The notes below the pieces were generated by a model. That model worked only from the letters and a program-made list of their open reading frames with translations. It ran no database searches and was not told where the DNA came from. The position numbers were made by a program, and so were the translations under genes. Shown piece after piece: positions 28,653 through 38,669 of a DNA stretch of 64,000 nucleotides (its first letter is position 1; each line of letters begins with the position of its first letter). Source of the stretch: Streptomyces agglomeratus (GTDB lineage Bacteria > Actinomycetota > Actinomycetes > Streptomycetales > Streptomycetaceae); NCBI RefSeq assembly GCF_001746415.1, contig NZ_MEHJ01000001.1, positions 5,958,501-6,022,500 of the forward strand. The letters run 5' to 3'.

Positions 28653-30220
28653 ACGTTCCCGCGGGCCCGCCGCCTTCGGGAGGCGGCTCGGCGGACGGGA
28701 CGCGGCCCGCCAGCGGCGACGGCTGGCGGCGGCTCGCCCCGCGCACTGTCCTGGTCGCCGCTCTCGTCATGGCGGGCGTCGCGACGGGCGCGGGGCTGCC
28801 CGCCTTCATCGGGCTGGCGGGCGGCAGGCCGGTGTGGCAGGCGTTCGCCTGGGTGCTCGGCGGAGCCGCGCTGCTGGTGGTGGGCGGCTCCGCGCTCGAC
28901 TACGTCCGGTGGCGCCGGACGCGCTACCGCATCGGCGCCGACCGCGCCGAACTCCACACCGGCCTGCTGCTGGTCAAGCGCCGTTCGCTGGCGCGCGAGC
29001 GCATCCGCAGCGTCGACCTGACGGCGGATGTGCTGCTGCGGGTCCTCGGGCTGGTGAAGGTCCGTATCGGTACGGGCGAGAACACCGGCGCCGGCGAGTC
29101 GACCCTCGAACTGGACGCCGTCACGCGCGAAGAGGGCGAACGGCTGCGCAGGGAACTGCTGGACCGGGTGGCGGCAACCGCCGTGCCGGGCGCCCACCGT
29201 GAGGGCGAACTGGCGGTGCTCGACCCCGCCTGGATCAGATACGCCCCGGTGTCCTTCGTCGCCCCGGCGCTCGGAGGCGCCGCGGTGGGCGCGCTGCTCC
29301 AGGTCAGCGACTGGTTCGGCGCGCAGGGGAAGGTGATCGGCTGGGTGCGGGACCGGTTCCTGGACACACCGGTGGTCTGGGTGATCGTGGCGCTTGTCGC
29401 GGGGGCGTGCGCGGCGGGAGTGGTGGGGGCGCTCGGTCTGTGGATCGAGATGTGGTGGAACTACCGGCTGGAGCGGGAGCCCGGCGGCACGCTGCGGGTC
29501 CGCCGTGGCCTGTTCACCACGCGGTCCCTCTCCATCGAGGAGCGCAGGCTGCGGGGTCTGGAGCTGGTCGAGCCGCTCGGCGTACGGACCATGGGCGCCG
29601 CGCGGGTGGACGCGGTCGCCACCGGACTGGCCGCGGGGGAGGACAGCGGCCACGCGGATCACAGGACGCTCCTGCCGGCCGCGCCCCGGGATACGGCGGA
29701 GGCCGTGGCGGCGTACATCCTGCGCGAGGCCGCCTCGCCGACGCGCACGGCCCGCCTCACGCCGCACCCGCCCGCCGCGCGCACGCGCCGGCTGCGCTGG
29801 GCGGTGGGCGCGGCGCTGGCCCCGGTGCTTGTTCTCGCCCTTCTCGGTGTCCTGCTGACCGACGTCCTGCTGTACGTCGCGGCGGGGTGCGCGGTGGTGG
29901 TGCTGCCGGTGGCCGTGCTGCTGGGCAGGGACGCGTACCGGAGCCTGGGGCACGGCATGAGCGGCGGGTACCTGGTGGCGCGGTCGGGGTCGGTCCGGCG
30001 TGCGACGGTCGCGTTGCAGCGCGGCGGGGTGATCGGCTGGACGGTCAAGCAGTCCGTCTTCCAGCGCCGGGCCGGGCTGGTCACGCTCACCGCGACCACC
30101 GCCGCCGGGGCCGGGGCGTACTCCGTCTACGACGCCGGGGAGAGTGAGGGGCTGGGCTTCGCCGACGACGCGGTGCCGGGGCTGCTGGGCCCGTTCCTGG
30201 ACCGCCGCGCGGAGGGCTGA
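28649..30220 (+). CDS. Bacterial PH domain membrane protein (YdbT-like)
   Basis: This 523-residue membrane protein has repeated modules of paired helices followed by a bPH_2 domain: RTRYRIGADRAELHTGLLLVKRRSLARER near 95, NYRLEREPGGTLRVRRGLFTTRS near 275, and a third module near 430-500. The basic segments RSLARERIRSVD and RSLSIEERRLRGLE are typical bPH_2 edges. It starts at GTG 28649 within the stop of the YdbS-like gene, indicating coupled translation and a two-protein membrane complex. The direct function is unknown. It ends 96 bp before a convergent ABC permease. Confidence 0.8.
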   Translation: MNVPAGPPPSGGGSADGTRPASGDGWRRLAPRTVLVAALVMAGVATGAGLPAFIGLAGGRPVWQAFAWVLGGAALLVVGGSALDYVRWRRTRYRIGADRAELHTGLLLVKRRSLARERIRSVDLTADVLLRVLGLVKVRIGTGENTGAGESTLELDAVTREEGERLRRELLDRVAATAVPGAHREGELAVLDPAWIRYAPVSFVAPALGGAAVGALLQVSDWFGAQGKVIGWVRDRFLDTPVVWVIVALVAGACAAGVVGALGLWIEMWWNYRLEREPGGTLRVRRGLFTTRSLSIEERRLRGLELVEPLGVRTMGAARVDAVATGLAAGEDSGHADHRTLLPAAPRDTAEAVAAYILREAASPTRTARLTPHPPAARTRRLRWAVGAALAPVLVLALLGVLLTDVLLYVAAGCAVVVLPVAVLLGRDAYRSLGHGMSGGYLVARSGSVRRATVALQRGGVIGWTVKQSVFQRRAGLVTLTATTAAGAGAYSVYDAGESEGLGFADDAVPGLLGPFLDRRAEG

Positions 30221-30316
30221 CCACGCGTAGCCCTGCCAAACCTTCCCCACGCCCGCCCCTTCCGGTGGTGGGCCTGGGCCGCTGTGGTAACGGTCTTCCT
30301 CGGCCGGCGGCGGGGC

Positions 30317-32632
30317 TCAGGCCGCTGTGGTCAAGGTGTCCGCCGGGCGGCGGTGGGTCGCCCGCGTGGCGGGGAGGGCGGAGGCCGCCATCGCTCCCAG
30401 GACCGCTGTCGCCACCACCACGAGCAGGGCGGGCACGGACGGGGCCTGGGCGATGCCCGCGCCGATCCCGCTCGACCGCCCCTGTGCGTCGATCAGCCCG
30501 CCGCCCAGCAGTACGCCCAGCGCCGTACCGGCCAGCGCGGCGGCCAGCGCCGTCAAGGCGGCGGACGTCACGATCATCGACGTGACCTGGCGCGGGGTCA
30601 GCCCCATCGCCTTCAGCGCGAGCAGATCCCGCTCACGCTCGCGCACGCCCGCACCGATCATGGTCAGCAGCTCCGTCAGGCCGATCAGCGCCAGCACCGC
30701 GATCAGGCCGACGACCACCCCCCGTGCGGGACTCAGCCCGTCGCCCGGCCCGGTCGCCCGGGCGGCATCCAGGCGGCCGCCCAGAGCGAGCGACAGCTGT
30801 TCGCCCACCGCCGCCGTGTCCGCGTCCGGGCGCAACCGCAACTGGTAGAAGGCGGGTTCCAGCGAGGGGTCGCGCTCCCGGAGCGTGTCGAGGTCCGTGG
30901 TGACCACCCGGCCGGCGTTCTCCGGCTCGATGGACCGGCCCACGATGTGCAGGATCTGTGGCCGGCCGCCGACCGTCATCCGCACCCAGTCACCGACCCC
31001 GATGTCGAGGTGGTCGAGCAGCCCCTGGCCCGCGACCGCCTCGTCCGGACCCTGCGGCGCCCGCCCCTCGACGGGAGCGAAGGGGTACGGGTCCGCCCGC
31101 GTACCGAGACCGCGCAGGGCTATCGTGCCCGTCTGGCCCGGAACCAGCGCGGCGACCTCCACGCCCGGGTGCACCGCGGCGATGCCCGGCTCCGCGTCCA
31201 GGACGGTCCGTACCTCGCGGTCCTTCAGACCGTCCGCCGCGCGAGCCGTCAGTTCCCCCGCCGCACCGTTGCCTCCCGCCCTGCCCTGGAAGCTGTCCAA
31301 CGTGGACCAGGCGCTCAGCGCGACCGTGACCAGCAGGACCGGCAGCGCCAGCCGGACGACCGAGGCCAGCGAACGGGCCCGGTGACCGAACGCGTTGTGC
31401 CAGGCCAGTACGGCGGCGGGCGGGACGTTCAGCCGCAGCGCGCGCCGGGCCACGCCCGGCAGCCCGCCGCCCACCGGCCCGGCACCCCGCAGCGCCGGTA
31501 CGGGCGGCACGCGCCCCGCCCGCCACGCGGCGAGGCCGGTCGCGGCGCCGATGAACAGGAGAGTGGCGGCGGGGAGGGCCAGGAGCACCGCGGTGTGGCC
31601 GGGGAGGTCCCGCCACACGCCGACCGCTTCGCCGATCCGGCCCGGAGTCCGGGCGCCCAGTGCCTCCACGAGCGCCGTCCCGAGGACGACACCGGACAGG
31701 GCGAAGGCGAGGTGCTGGACCAGGAAGATGCGTACCACCTGCCCGGGAGTGAAGCCGATCGCCTTCAGGACGGCGATGTCCCGCAGGTGGCCGCGCACCC
31801 GGGTGCTGATCGCGCCGGTCACCGCCAGCGCGGCGGCCAGCAGTGCGCCGAGGCCGAAGACGCCCAGGAGCAGGCCGAGCAGCCGGCTGTCGCTCTGCGC
31901 CTCGGCCCGTGCCTGGTGCCAGTTGGAGACCTCCGTGACCTCGTCGGCGCCGAGCGCGGTGACCGCCCGCTGCACGGCGAAGTCCGTGTCGTCCGGATGG
32001 TCGAGCCGTACGCCGACGACCTGCCCGGTGCGCTCGTCCGGCGCGTCCGTGAGCGCCGGTTCGCCGGGCAGCACCCAGCCGGTCCCCGGCCGGTCGCCCG
32101 GCCGGTACGGCGACTCCGCGCTGTCCGCGACACCGACCACGGTGAGGCGGCGTACGGACGCCCCGTCGGCAGCCGGCAGCGAAAGGGTGTCCCCGGGCCC
32201 GGCCCACAGGGCGCGGGCCACGCTGCTCTCCAGGACGATGCCGCCCGCCGTGCCCGGGTCGAGCCAGCGCCCCGAAGCGACCAGGGGGCGGCCCGTCTCC
32301 GGGCGGTCCGGGGCGGCGCCGCGCAGCTCGACAGCGGCCTCGGCGCCCTGCGACCGCACGGTCGTACGTGCGGTGCGATACGGACCGGAGAGCGCGTCGA
32401 CACCGTCGAGTCGGGCCAGCCGCGCCACGTCGGCGGACGGGCTGGTGTGGATCCACACGTGGGCGCCGCGCGACTCGTTGAACACGCGCTGCCAGGGGTT
32501 GGCGGCGTAACTGAGGAGCGCGCCCGCCAGGAGCAGCGAGACGATGATCCCGGCGGTCGCGAGAACGATGAAAAGCGCCTCGCCGCGGTGCGTGCGCAGA
32601 TCGGCGTGTGCCCAGCGCAAGGTGGCCCGCAC
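30317..32632 (-). CDS. FtsX-like ABC transporter permease (MacB type)
   Basis: This 771-residue protein has an N-terminal helix (EALFIVLATAGIIVSLLLAGALL), a long extracytoplasmic domain (about 45-245) and a first FtsX core with three helices (LLGLLLGVFGLGALLAA, LVQHLAFALSGVV, LLFIGAATGLAAW). A second extracytoplasmic domain and a second FtsX core end at about 760. This duplicated layout marks mechanotransmission ABC exporters that act on envelope lipids, peptides or antibiotics. The start at 32632 is 5 bp after the ATPase stop on the same strand. It is part of the PadR-ATPase-permease operon. Confidence 0.9.
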   Translation of the reverse strand: MRATLRWAHADLRTHRGEALFIVLATAGIIVSLLLAGALLSYAANPWQRVFNESRGAHVWIHTSPSADVARLARLDGVDALSGPYRTARTTVRSQGAEAAVELRGAAPDRPETGRPLVASGRWLDPGTAGGIVLESSVARALWAGPGDTLSLPAADGASVRRLTVVGVADSAESPYRPGDRPGTGWVLPGEPALTDAPDERTGQVVGVRLDHPDDTDFAVQRAVTALGADEVTEVSNWHQARAEAQSDSRLLGLLLGVFGLGALLAAALAVTGAISTRVRGHLRDIAVLKAIGFTPGQVVRIFLVQHLAFALSGVVLGTALVEALGARTPGRIGEAVGVWRDLPGHTAVLLALPAATLLFIGAATGLAAWRAGRVPPVPALRGAGPVGGGLPGVARRALRLNVPPAAVLAWHNAFGHRARSLASVVRLALPVLLVTVALSAWSTLDSFQGRAGGNGAAGELTARAADGLKDREVRTVLDAEPGIAAVHPGVEVAALVPGQTGTIALRGLGTRADPYPFAPVEGRAPQGPDEAVAGQGLLDHLDIGVGDWVRMTVGGRPQILHIVGRSIEPENAGRVVTTDLDTLRERDPSLEPAFYQLRLRPDADTAAVGEQLSLALGGRLDAARATGPGDGLSPARGVVVGLIAVLALIGLTELLTMIGAGVRERERDLLALKAMGLTPRQVTSMIVTSAALTALAAALAGTALGVLLGGGLIDAQGRSSGIGAGIAQAPSVPALLVVVATAVLGAMAASALPATRATHRRPADTLTTAA

Positions 32633-32637
32633 CGTCG

Positions 32638-33443
<806 letters not shown>

Positions 33444-33447
<4 letters not shown>

Positions 33448-33950
33448 TCCAGCTCCTCCTGACAGCGTTCCAGCCAGTCGAGGTCGGCTTGCAGATGCAG
33501 CATCGCGCCCTCGATCAGCAGCTGGGAGATCCGGTTGTCCCGGTCCTCGGTCGCGGCGAGTTTCGACAGATCCCGCAGGGTGTTGAGGTACTGACGCCGC
33601 TGTTTGTTGATGAGAGTGATCTGGTCGGCCATGCCGGACGCCGGTGCGAGGGCGAGCTTCATGAAGAACTCGTCCCGTACGCGGGGCTCGTCGGTCGGGT
33701 CCTCGAACCAGACATGCAGCGCTTCCCGCCCGGCGTCGGTCAGCCGGTAGATCTTCTTGTTGGGCCGGTTCGACTGGGCGATCTCCTCGCCCTCGATCAG
33801 GCCCGACTTCTCCAGCCGGCCGAGCGTGACATAGATCTGGCCGACGTTCGGCTGAGGGTACGCGGCACCCAGCAGTTGCTCAAGCCCCTGCTTGAGCTCG
33901 TATCCGTGGGCGGGCCCGCGGGCGAGGAGGGCGAGAAGGGGCAGGCGCAC
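33444..33950 (-). CDS. PadR-family transcriptional regulator
   Basis: This 168-residue protein has an N-terminal winged helix (LLALLARGPAHGYELKQGLEQ, then NVGQIYVTLGRLEKSGLIEGE) and a C-terminal coiled-coil dimerisation region (ADQITLINKQRRQYLNTLRDL). PadR proteins repress adjacent transporter or detoxification genes and release DNA on binding a ligand. GTG 33950 follows GGAGGAGGAGA. It leads the ABC exporter operon and is divergent from the solute-binding protein gene. Direct and inverted GTATCGCCC/GGGTATAC boxes lie in the shared upstream region. Confidence 0.92.
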
Positions 33951-34033
33951 GCGTGCTCTCCTCCTCCCCGCTCCGTACGTCTTCGCGTACCTGCTCGTCG
34001 CGGCCGGACCCGACCGCCGTCGGAGTGTGGCCC

Positions 34034-34090
34034 GTATCGCCCTGGTGTTGATGGTCGGGCTCTAGTATCGCCCATGCCTAACGGGTATAC
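34034..34090. promoter_or_regulatory. Candidate PadR operator
   Basis: GTATCGCCC occurs at 34034-34042 and again at 34065-34073, 31 bp apart (about three helical turns). The inverted element GGGTATAC follows at 34083-34090. They lie between divergent padR and the solute-binding protein gene. Binding by PadR is inferred. Confidence 0.45.
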
Positions 34091-34142
34091 ATGGCCCCTG
34101 ACGCCACTCAAGGACGAATGACGCCGGTCAAGGAGCGAACCT

Positions 34143-35420
34143 ATGCGGTGGATACGAGCCGCCGGTAGGGGGCTCCTCGTCGTCGCCGTGATCATGGCCG
34201 GTTACGCGGGTGGTGGCGCGCGAGCCGGAGGGCCGCCGGACGGCCGGGACGGGCGCGGTCCCATGACGCTGGCCACGGCGGGTGATCTGACCGGTTATCT
34301 GGGGCCGTTGCTGGACGGCTGGAACCGTACACATCCGGACGAAAAGGTCACCCTCGTCGAGCTGCCGGACGCGGCCGACGAGACCCGTGCGCAGATGATC
34401 ACCGAACTGCGCGCCGGCCGTGGCCGGTTCGACGTGCTCAACATCGACGTGGCCTGGACCACGGAGTTCGCGGCCGCCGGGTGGATCGCCCCGGTCGAGC
34501 GCGGACGCTTCCCGCTGGACGCCTTCCTGCCTCCGGTGGTGGACACCGCCACTTTCGACGGGCAGCTGTACGCCGTCCCTTATGTCACCAATGCCGGGTT
34601 GCTCTACTACCGCAAGGACCTCCTCCGGCGTGCGGGCGAGCAGCCGCCGCGCACATGGGCGGACCTGGAGCGGCAGGCCCGGACGATCGCCCCGAAGTAC
34701 GGAATCGACGGGTACGCCGGACAGTTCCTGCCGTACGAGGGGCTCGCCGTCAATGTCACCGAGGCGGTGCATTCGGCGGGCGGGTCGTTCCTCCGGGACG
34801 AGGGCGAGCGCGTCACCGTGGACTCCGCCGCCGCCCGCGCCGGTCTGGGCTTCCTGGCGCGGGGCGTGCGGGACGGCTGGATTCCGCAAGAGGCGCTGCG
34901 CTTCAAGGAAGAGGAGTCGCGGCAGGCTTTCCAGGACGGCCGGCTGCTCTTTCTGCGCAATTGGCCGTACGTGCACTCCGCGGCCGGCGGCAAGGACTCC
35001 GGCGTCGCCGGGAGGTTCGGCGTGACGCCGCTGCCGGGGCCCGACGGTCCGGGCGCGAGTGTGCTGGGCGGCTCCAATCTCGCGGTCAACGCCCACTCAC
35101 GGCACCAGCGGTCGGCCACCGACCTGATGGCCTACCTGACCAGCGAACCCGTGCAGCGCAAGGTGCTCACCGAAGGGTCGCTGCCGCCGGTGCGGGCCGC
35201 CCTGTACGACGATCCGCGACTGGTGCGCGCGTACCCGTACCTGCCGACCCTGCGCAGGAGCGTGCTGGCCGCCGAGCCCCGGCCCAAGAGCCCGCGCTAC
35301 GACCAGGTGAGCCTGGCGGTGCAGGCGGTGGCCCATGACGTGCTGGCGCTGCGCCAGAGCCCGGAGCAGGCCGTCGAACGGCTGGCCCGGGAGCTTCGGG
35401 CCGTGGCCCGCAGGGGCTGA
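34143..35420 (+). CDS. ABC-type sugar solute-binding protein with degenerate lipobox
   Basis: This 425-residue family-1 extracellular binding protein (maltose/oligosaccharide type) shows DVLNIDVAWTTEFAAAGW, YAVPYVTNAGLLYYRKDLL and the C-terminal LMAYLTSEPVQRKVL. The signal peptide ends VIMAGYAGGG: Y21 stands where the lipobox Cys is expected (AGC to AGY; codon TAC at 34203-34205). The protein may therefore be secreted free rather than lipid-anchored. ATG 34143 follows AAGGAG. No permease or ATPase genes are attached; the nearest sugar permeases belong to the next operon, which has its own binding protein. The substrate is unknown. Confidence 0.85.
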   Translation: MRWIRAAGRGLLVVAVIMAGYAGGGARAGGPPDGRDGRGPMTLATAGDLTGYLGPLLDGWNRTHPDEKVTLVELPDAADETRAQMITELRAGRGRFDVLNIDVAWTTEFAAAGWIAPVERGRFPLDAFLPPVVDTATFDGQLYAVPYVTNAGLLYYRKDLLRRAGEQPPRTWADLERQARTIAPKYGIDGYAGQFLPYEGLAVNVTEAVHSAGGSFLRDEGERVTVDSAAARAGLGFLARGVRDGWIPQEALRFKEEESRQAFQDGRLLFLRNWPYVHSAAGGKDSGVAGRFGVTPLPGPDGPGASVLGGSNLAVNAHSRHQRSATDLMAYLTSEPVQRKVLTEGSLPPVRAALYDDPRLVRAYPYLPTLRRSVLAAEPRPKSPRYDQVSLAVQAVAHDVLALRQSPEQAVERLARELRAVARRG

Positions 35421-35443
35421 AGCTCTCTCCACTCGGCGTCTCT

Positions 35444-35560
35444 AGTTACGTGTTAGGTATCTGAGGCGTATCGATTATCGGGACATACATACGTAACTCC
35501 GGGCAGCTTTCTGTCTCATCGTTGACACCCTCTCGTCATGCCTACTTAACATGCATGCAT
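35444..35560 (+). promoter_or_regulatory. Regulatory region before the alpha-glucosidase operon
   Basis: This patch is rather AT-rich for the genome. AGTTACGT (35444-35451) and ACGTAACT (35491-35498) form an 8-bp inverted repeat 39 bp apart. TTGACA (35522-35527) with CTTAAC (35545-35550) at 17 bp makes a plausible promoter. The palindrome ATGCATGCAT (35551-35560) sits directly downstream of the -10, a typical repressor position. No regulator gene is adjacent. Confidence 0.45.
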
Positions 35561-35618
35561 AACGGGGGGCCTGCTCTGGGTGCTCCCGCACGCACAAGTA
35601 GGAACAGGTCCACGGGTG

Positions 35619-37286
35619 ATGCTCACTGCCCCGGCCGACAACGGCCTCCCCCTTCGCCTCGCGCCCCACTGGTGGCGCGACGCGGTGATCTACCAGGTGT
35701 ACGTCCGCAGCTTCCTGGACAGCACCGGCGACGGCATCGGCGACCTGGCCGGCGTACGGGCGGGGCTGCCGTACCTCAAGAAGCTCGGGGTCGACGGCAT
35801 CTGGCTGAGCCCGTTCTACCCCTCGCCGCAGCACGACCACGGCTACGACGTCGCCGACTACTGCGACGTCGACCCCGTCTTCGGCGACCTGGACGAGTTC
35901 GACCTGCTGATCACGGCGGCCCGGCGGCTCGGCGTCAAGGTGCTGCTCGACATCGTCCCCAACCACTGCTCCAGCGAGCACGCCTGGTTCCGCGAGGCAC
36001 TGGCCGCCGCACCCGGCAGCCCGGCCCGCGCCCGCTTCCACTTCGCCGACGGCCGGGGTCCGGGCGGCGAGGAGCCGCCCAACAACTGGCGGGCGATGTT
36101 CGGCGGCCCGGCCTGGTCGCGCGTCGTCGAGGAGGACGGCACGCCCGGCCAGTGGTACCTCCACATGTTCACCCCCGAGCAGCCCGACCTGAACTGGCGC
36201 AACCCGGAGGTCGGCGCCCACTTCGACCACGTCCTGCGCTTCTGGCTGGACCGGGGCGTCGACGGCTTCCGCATCGACGTCGCGGCGGGACTCTTCAAGC
36301 ACCCCGACCTCCCCGACTCCCCGGACCCCGAGGCCGACGAGCGGACCCGCGACTCCGTCAACCCGCTCGCCTGGAACCAGCCCGAGGTGCACGACGTGTG
36401 GCGCCACTGGCGGGCGGTCTGCGAGGAGTACGCCGCCGTGGACGGCCGGGACCGGCTGCTGGTGGGGGAGGTCTCCGTACCCACCCCCCGGGAGCACGCC
36501 CAGTACGTACGCCCCGACGAGCTGCACCAGGCGTTCTTCTTCGACCTGCTCGGCGCCCCCTGGGACGCCGACGCCTTCCAGAAGATCATCTCCGGGGCCA
36601 TGCAGGACATCGCGGGCACCGGCTCCACCGTCACCTGGGTCCTCAACAACCACGACCAGGTACGCACCGTCACCCGCTACGGCGAGTCCGGTACCGGGGG
36701 CAGCGGCCTCGGCTCCGCGCGCGCCAGGGCGGCCGCGCTGCTGATGATGGCGCTGCCCGGATCGGCGTACATCTACCAGGGCGAGGAACTGGGCCTGCCC
36801 GAGGTCGTCGACCTGCCGGACGACGTCCTCACCGACCCCATATTCCGCCGCACGGGCAGCCGCAAGCGCATCCGTGACGGCTGCCGGGTCCCGCTCCCGT
36901 GGTCCGGACACGCCTCACCGTTCGGCTTCAGCTCCGGTGCGGAAGGCGCCAGGCCGTGGCTGCCGCAGCCCGAGTGGTTCGCCGAGCACGCCACCGACCG
37001 GGCACTGGCCGACACCCGCTCGTTCTGGCACCTGTACCGCGACGGACTGCAACTGCGGCGCGGACTGCCGCAGTTCGGCGAAGGCGGCCTGCGCTGGCTG
37101 GAGAGCCCGCCCGAGGTGCTCGCCTTCGTCCGGGGCGACGGACTGGTGTGCGCCGTCAACTTCGGCACCGGCCCCGTCCCCGCCCCGGTCGCCGGAACCC
37201 CGCTGCTGGCCAGCGGCCCCTGCCTCAACGGTGTGCTGCCCGGATCCACCGCCGCCTGGTGGATCAGCGACAGTGCCACCGTGTGA
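35619..37286 (+). CDS. GH13 alpha-glucosidase
   Basis: This 555-residue cytoplasmic GH13 enzyme opens with WWRDAVIYQVYVRSF (family hallmark). Catalytic residues are nucleophile D220 (GFRID), acid/base E284 (LLVGEV) and transition-state stabiliser D346 (NNHDQ). The architecture fits oligo-1,6-glucosidase/alpha-glucosidases that cut imported malto- or isomalto-oligosaccharides to glucose. No signal peptide is present. ATG 35619 is chosen; GTG 35616 or 35580 would add residues without a better ribosome-binding site. It is first in an operon with a binding protein and two permeases, so import and hydrolysis are coupled. Confidence 0.92.
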   Translation: MLTAPADNGLPLRLAPHWWRDAVIYQVYVRSFLDSTGDGIGDLAGVRAGLPYLKKLGVDGIWLSPFYPSPQHDHGYDVADYCDVDPVFGDLDEFDLLITAARRLGVKVLLDIVPNHCSSEHAWFREALAAAPGSPARARFHFADGRGPGGEEPPNNWRAMFGGPAWSRVVEEDGTPGQWYLHMFTPEQPDLNWRNPEVGAHFDHVLRFWLDRGVDGFRIDVAAGLFKHPDLPDSPDPEADERTRDSVNPLAWNQPEVHDVWRHWRAVCEEYAAVDGRDRLLVGEVSVPTPREHAQYVRPDELHQAFFFDLLGAPWDADAFQKIISGAMQDIAGTGSTVTWVLNNHDQVRTVTRYGESGTGGSGLGSARARAAALLMMALPGSAYIYQGEELGLPEVVDLPDDVLTDPIFRRTGSRKRIRDGCRVPLPWSGHASPFGFSSGAEGARPWLPQPEWFAEHATDRALADTRSFWHLYRDGLQLRRGLPQFGEGGLRWLESPPEVLAFVRGDGLVCAVNFGTGPVPAPVAGTPLLASGPCLNGVLPGSTAAWWISDSATV

Positions 37287-37323
37287 CCCCTCGTCCCCCT
37301 CCACCCCTTCGGAAGGAACAGCC

Positions 37324-38658
37324 ATGATGAGACTGCAACGACGGACCGTGGCCGCCTGCTCCTCGGCGCTCGCCCTCGCTCTCGGCGCGACCGCCTGCGG
37401 CGGCGGTGACGTCGCCCCCGCCGGCAGCGGCGGCAAGAACCTCGACGGCAGCAAGGTGGCCGTCGCCGGTGTCTGGTCCGGCACCGAACAGAAGAACTTC
37501 CGCAAGGTGCTCGACGCCTTCTCCGAGAAGACCGGCGCCAAGGTCGAGTTCATCTCCACCGGCGACAACGTCTCCACCGTCATCGGCAGCAAGATCGAGG
37601 GCGGCAACGCCCCCGACGTGGTGATGGTCCCTCAGGTCGGCGTGCTCAAGCAGTTCGCCCAGAAGGGCTGGCTCCAGCCGCTCGGCAAGAAGACCGAACA
37701 GACGGTCACCGACAACTTCGCCCCGGTCTGGAAGAACTACGGAACCGTCGACGGCACCTTCTACGGCCTCTACTTCAAGGCCGCCCACAAGTCGACGGTC
37801 TGGTACAGCCCGGACGCCCTCGACCAGGCGGGCGTGAAGCCGCCGAAGACGTACGCCGAGCTGCTGAAGAGCTCCGCCACGGTCGCCGACTCCGGACTGC
37901 CCGCCTTCGCGGTGGCCGGAGAGGACGGCTGGACGCTCACCGACTGGTTCGAGAACATCTACCTCTCCCAGGCGGGACCCGAGAAGTACGACGCACTCGC
38001 CGCCCACAAGCTGCCGTGGACCGACCCCAGCGTCGTACGGGCGCTCACCACCCTGGGCGAGCTGTTCGCCGGCAAGGACCTCCTCGCGGGCGGCCGGCCG
38101 GGCGCGCTGAGCACCGACTTCCCCAGCTCCGTCGGCCAGGTCTTCGGCGACGACCCCGAGGCCGCGATGGTCTTCGAGGGCGACTTCGTCGGCTCCATAG
38201 CGAAGGAGGAGTACGGCAGGAAGATCGGGGAGGACGCCACCTTCTTCCCCTTCCCTGCGGTCGACGGCGGCAAGGCGCCCGTGGTCAGCGGCGGGGACGC
38301 CGCGGTGGTGCTGAAGGACGGCCGCAACCGCAAGGCCGCCATGGCGCTCATGGACTTCCTCGCCACCCCCGAGGCGGCCGAGGTCTGGGCTGCCGAGGGC
38401 GGCTTCCTCTCGCCCAACAAGAAGACCGACCCGTCCGCCTACGGCGACGACACCGCGCGCGAGATCGCCGAGTCGCTCGTCGAAGCAGGTGACACCGTCC
38501 GCTTCGACATGTCCGACCAGGCTCCGGCGGCCTTCGGCGGCACCAAGGGCATGGGCGAGTGGAAGATCCTCCAGGACTTCCTGCGCGACCCCGCCGACCC
38601 GAAGGACACCGCGGCAGCGCTCGAAGCCGCGGCGGCCAAGGCCTTCAAGAAGAACTGA
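37324..38658 (+). CDS. Sugar ABC transporter solute-binding lipoprotein
   Basis: This 444-residue family-1 binding protein has a signal peptide (MMRLQRRTVAACSSALALALGA) and lipobox GATAC with Gly-rich linker. The body shows FSEKTGAKVEFISTGDN and GNAPDVVMVPQ near the N-terminus, VWYSPDALDQAGVKPPKTYAEL in the middle and MDFLATPEAAEVWAAEGGFLSPNK near the end. ATG 37324 follows GGAAGGAA. It delivers an alpha-glucoside to the two following permeases. The intact Cys here contrasts with the Tyr in the upstream orphan binding protein. Confidence 0.93.
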   Translation: MMRLQRRTVAACSSALALALGATACGGGDVAPAGSGGKNLDGSKVAVAGVWSGTEQKNFRKVLDAFSEKTGAKVEFISTGDNVSTVIGSKIEGGNAPDVVMVPQVGVLKQFAQKGWLQPLGKKTEQTVTDNFAPVWKNYGTVDGTFYGLYFKAAHKSTVWYSPDALDQAGVKPPKTYAELLKSSATVADSGLPAFAVAGEDGWTLTDWFENIYLSQAGPEKYDALAAHKLPWTDPSVVRALTTLGELFAGKDLLAGGRPGALSTDFPSSVGQVFGDDPEAAMVFEGDFVGSIAKEEYGRKIGEDATFFPFPAVDGGKAPVVSGGDAAVVLKDGRNRKAAMALMDFLATPEAAEVWAAEGGFLSPNKKTDPSAYGDDTAREIAESLVEAGDTVRFDMSDQAPAAFGGTKGMGEWKILQDFLRDPADPKDTAAALEAAAAKAFKKN

Positions 38659-38669
38659 GGGCGACCGCG

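Noticed and set aside
30277..30331. Direct repeat GGCCGCTGTGGT at 30277-30288 and 30320-30331
   Set aside because: Short, and the second copy is the end of the permease gene; likely a chance or small duplication with no further structure.
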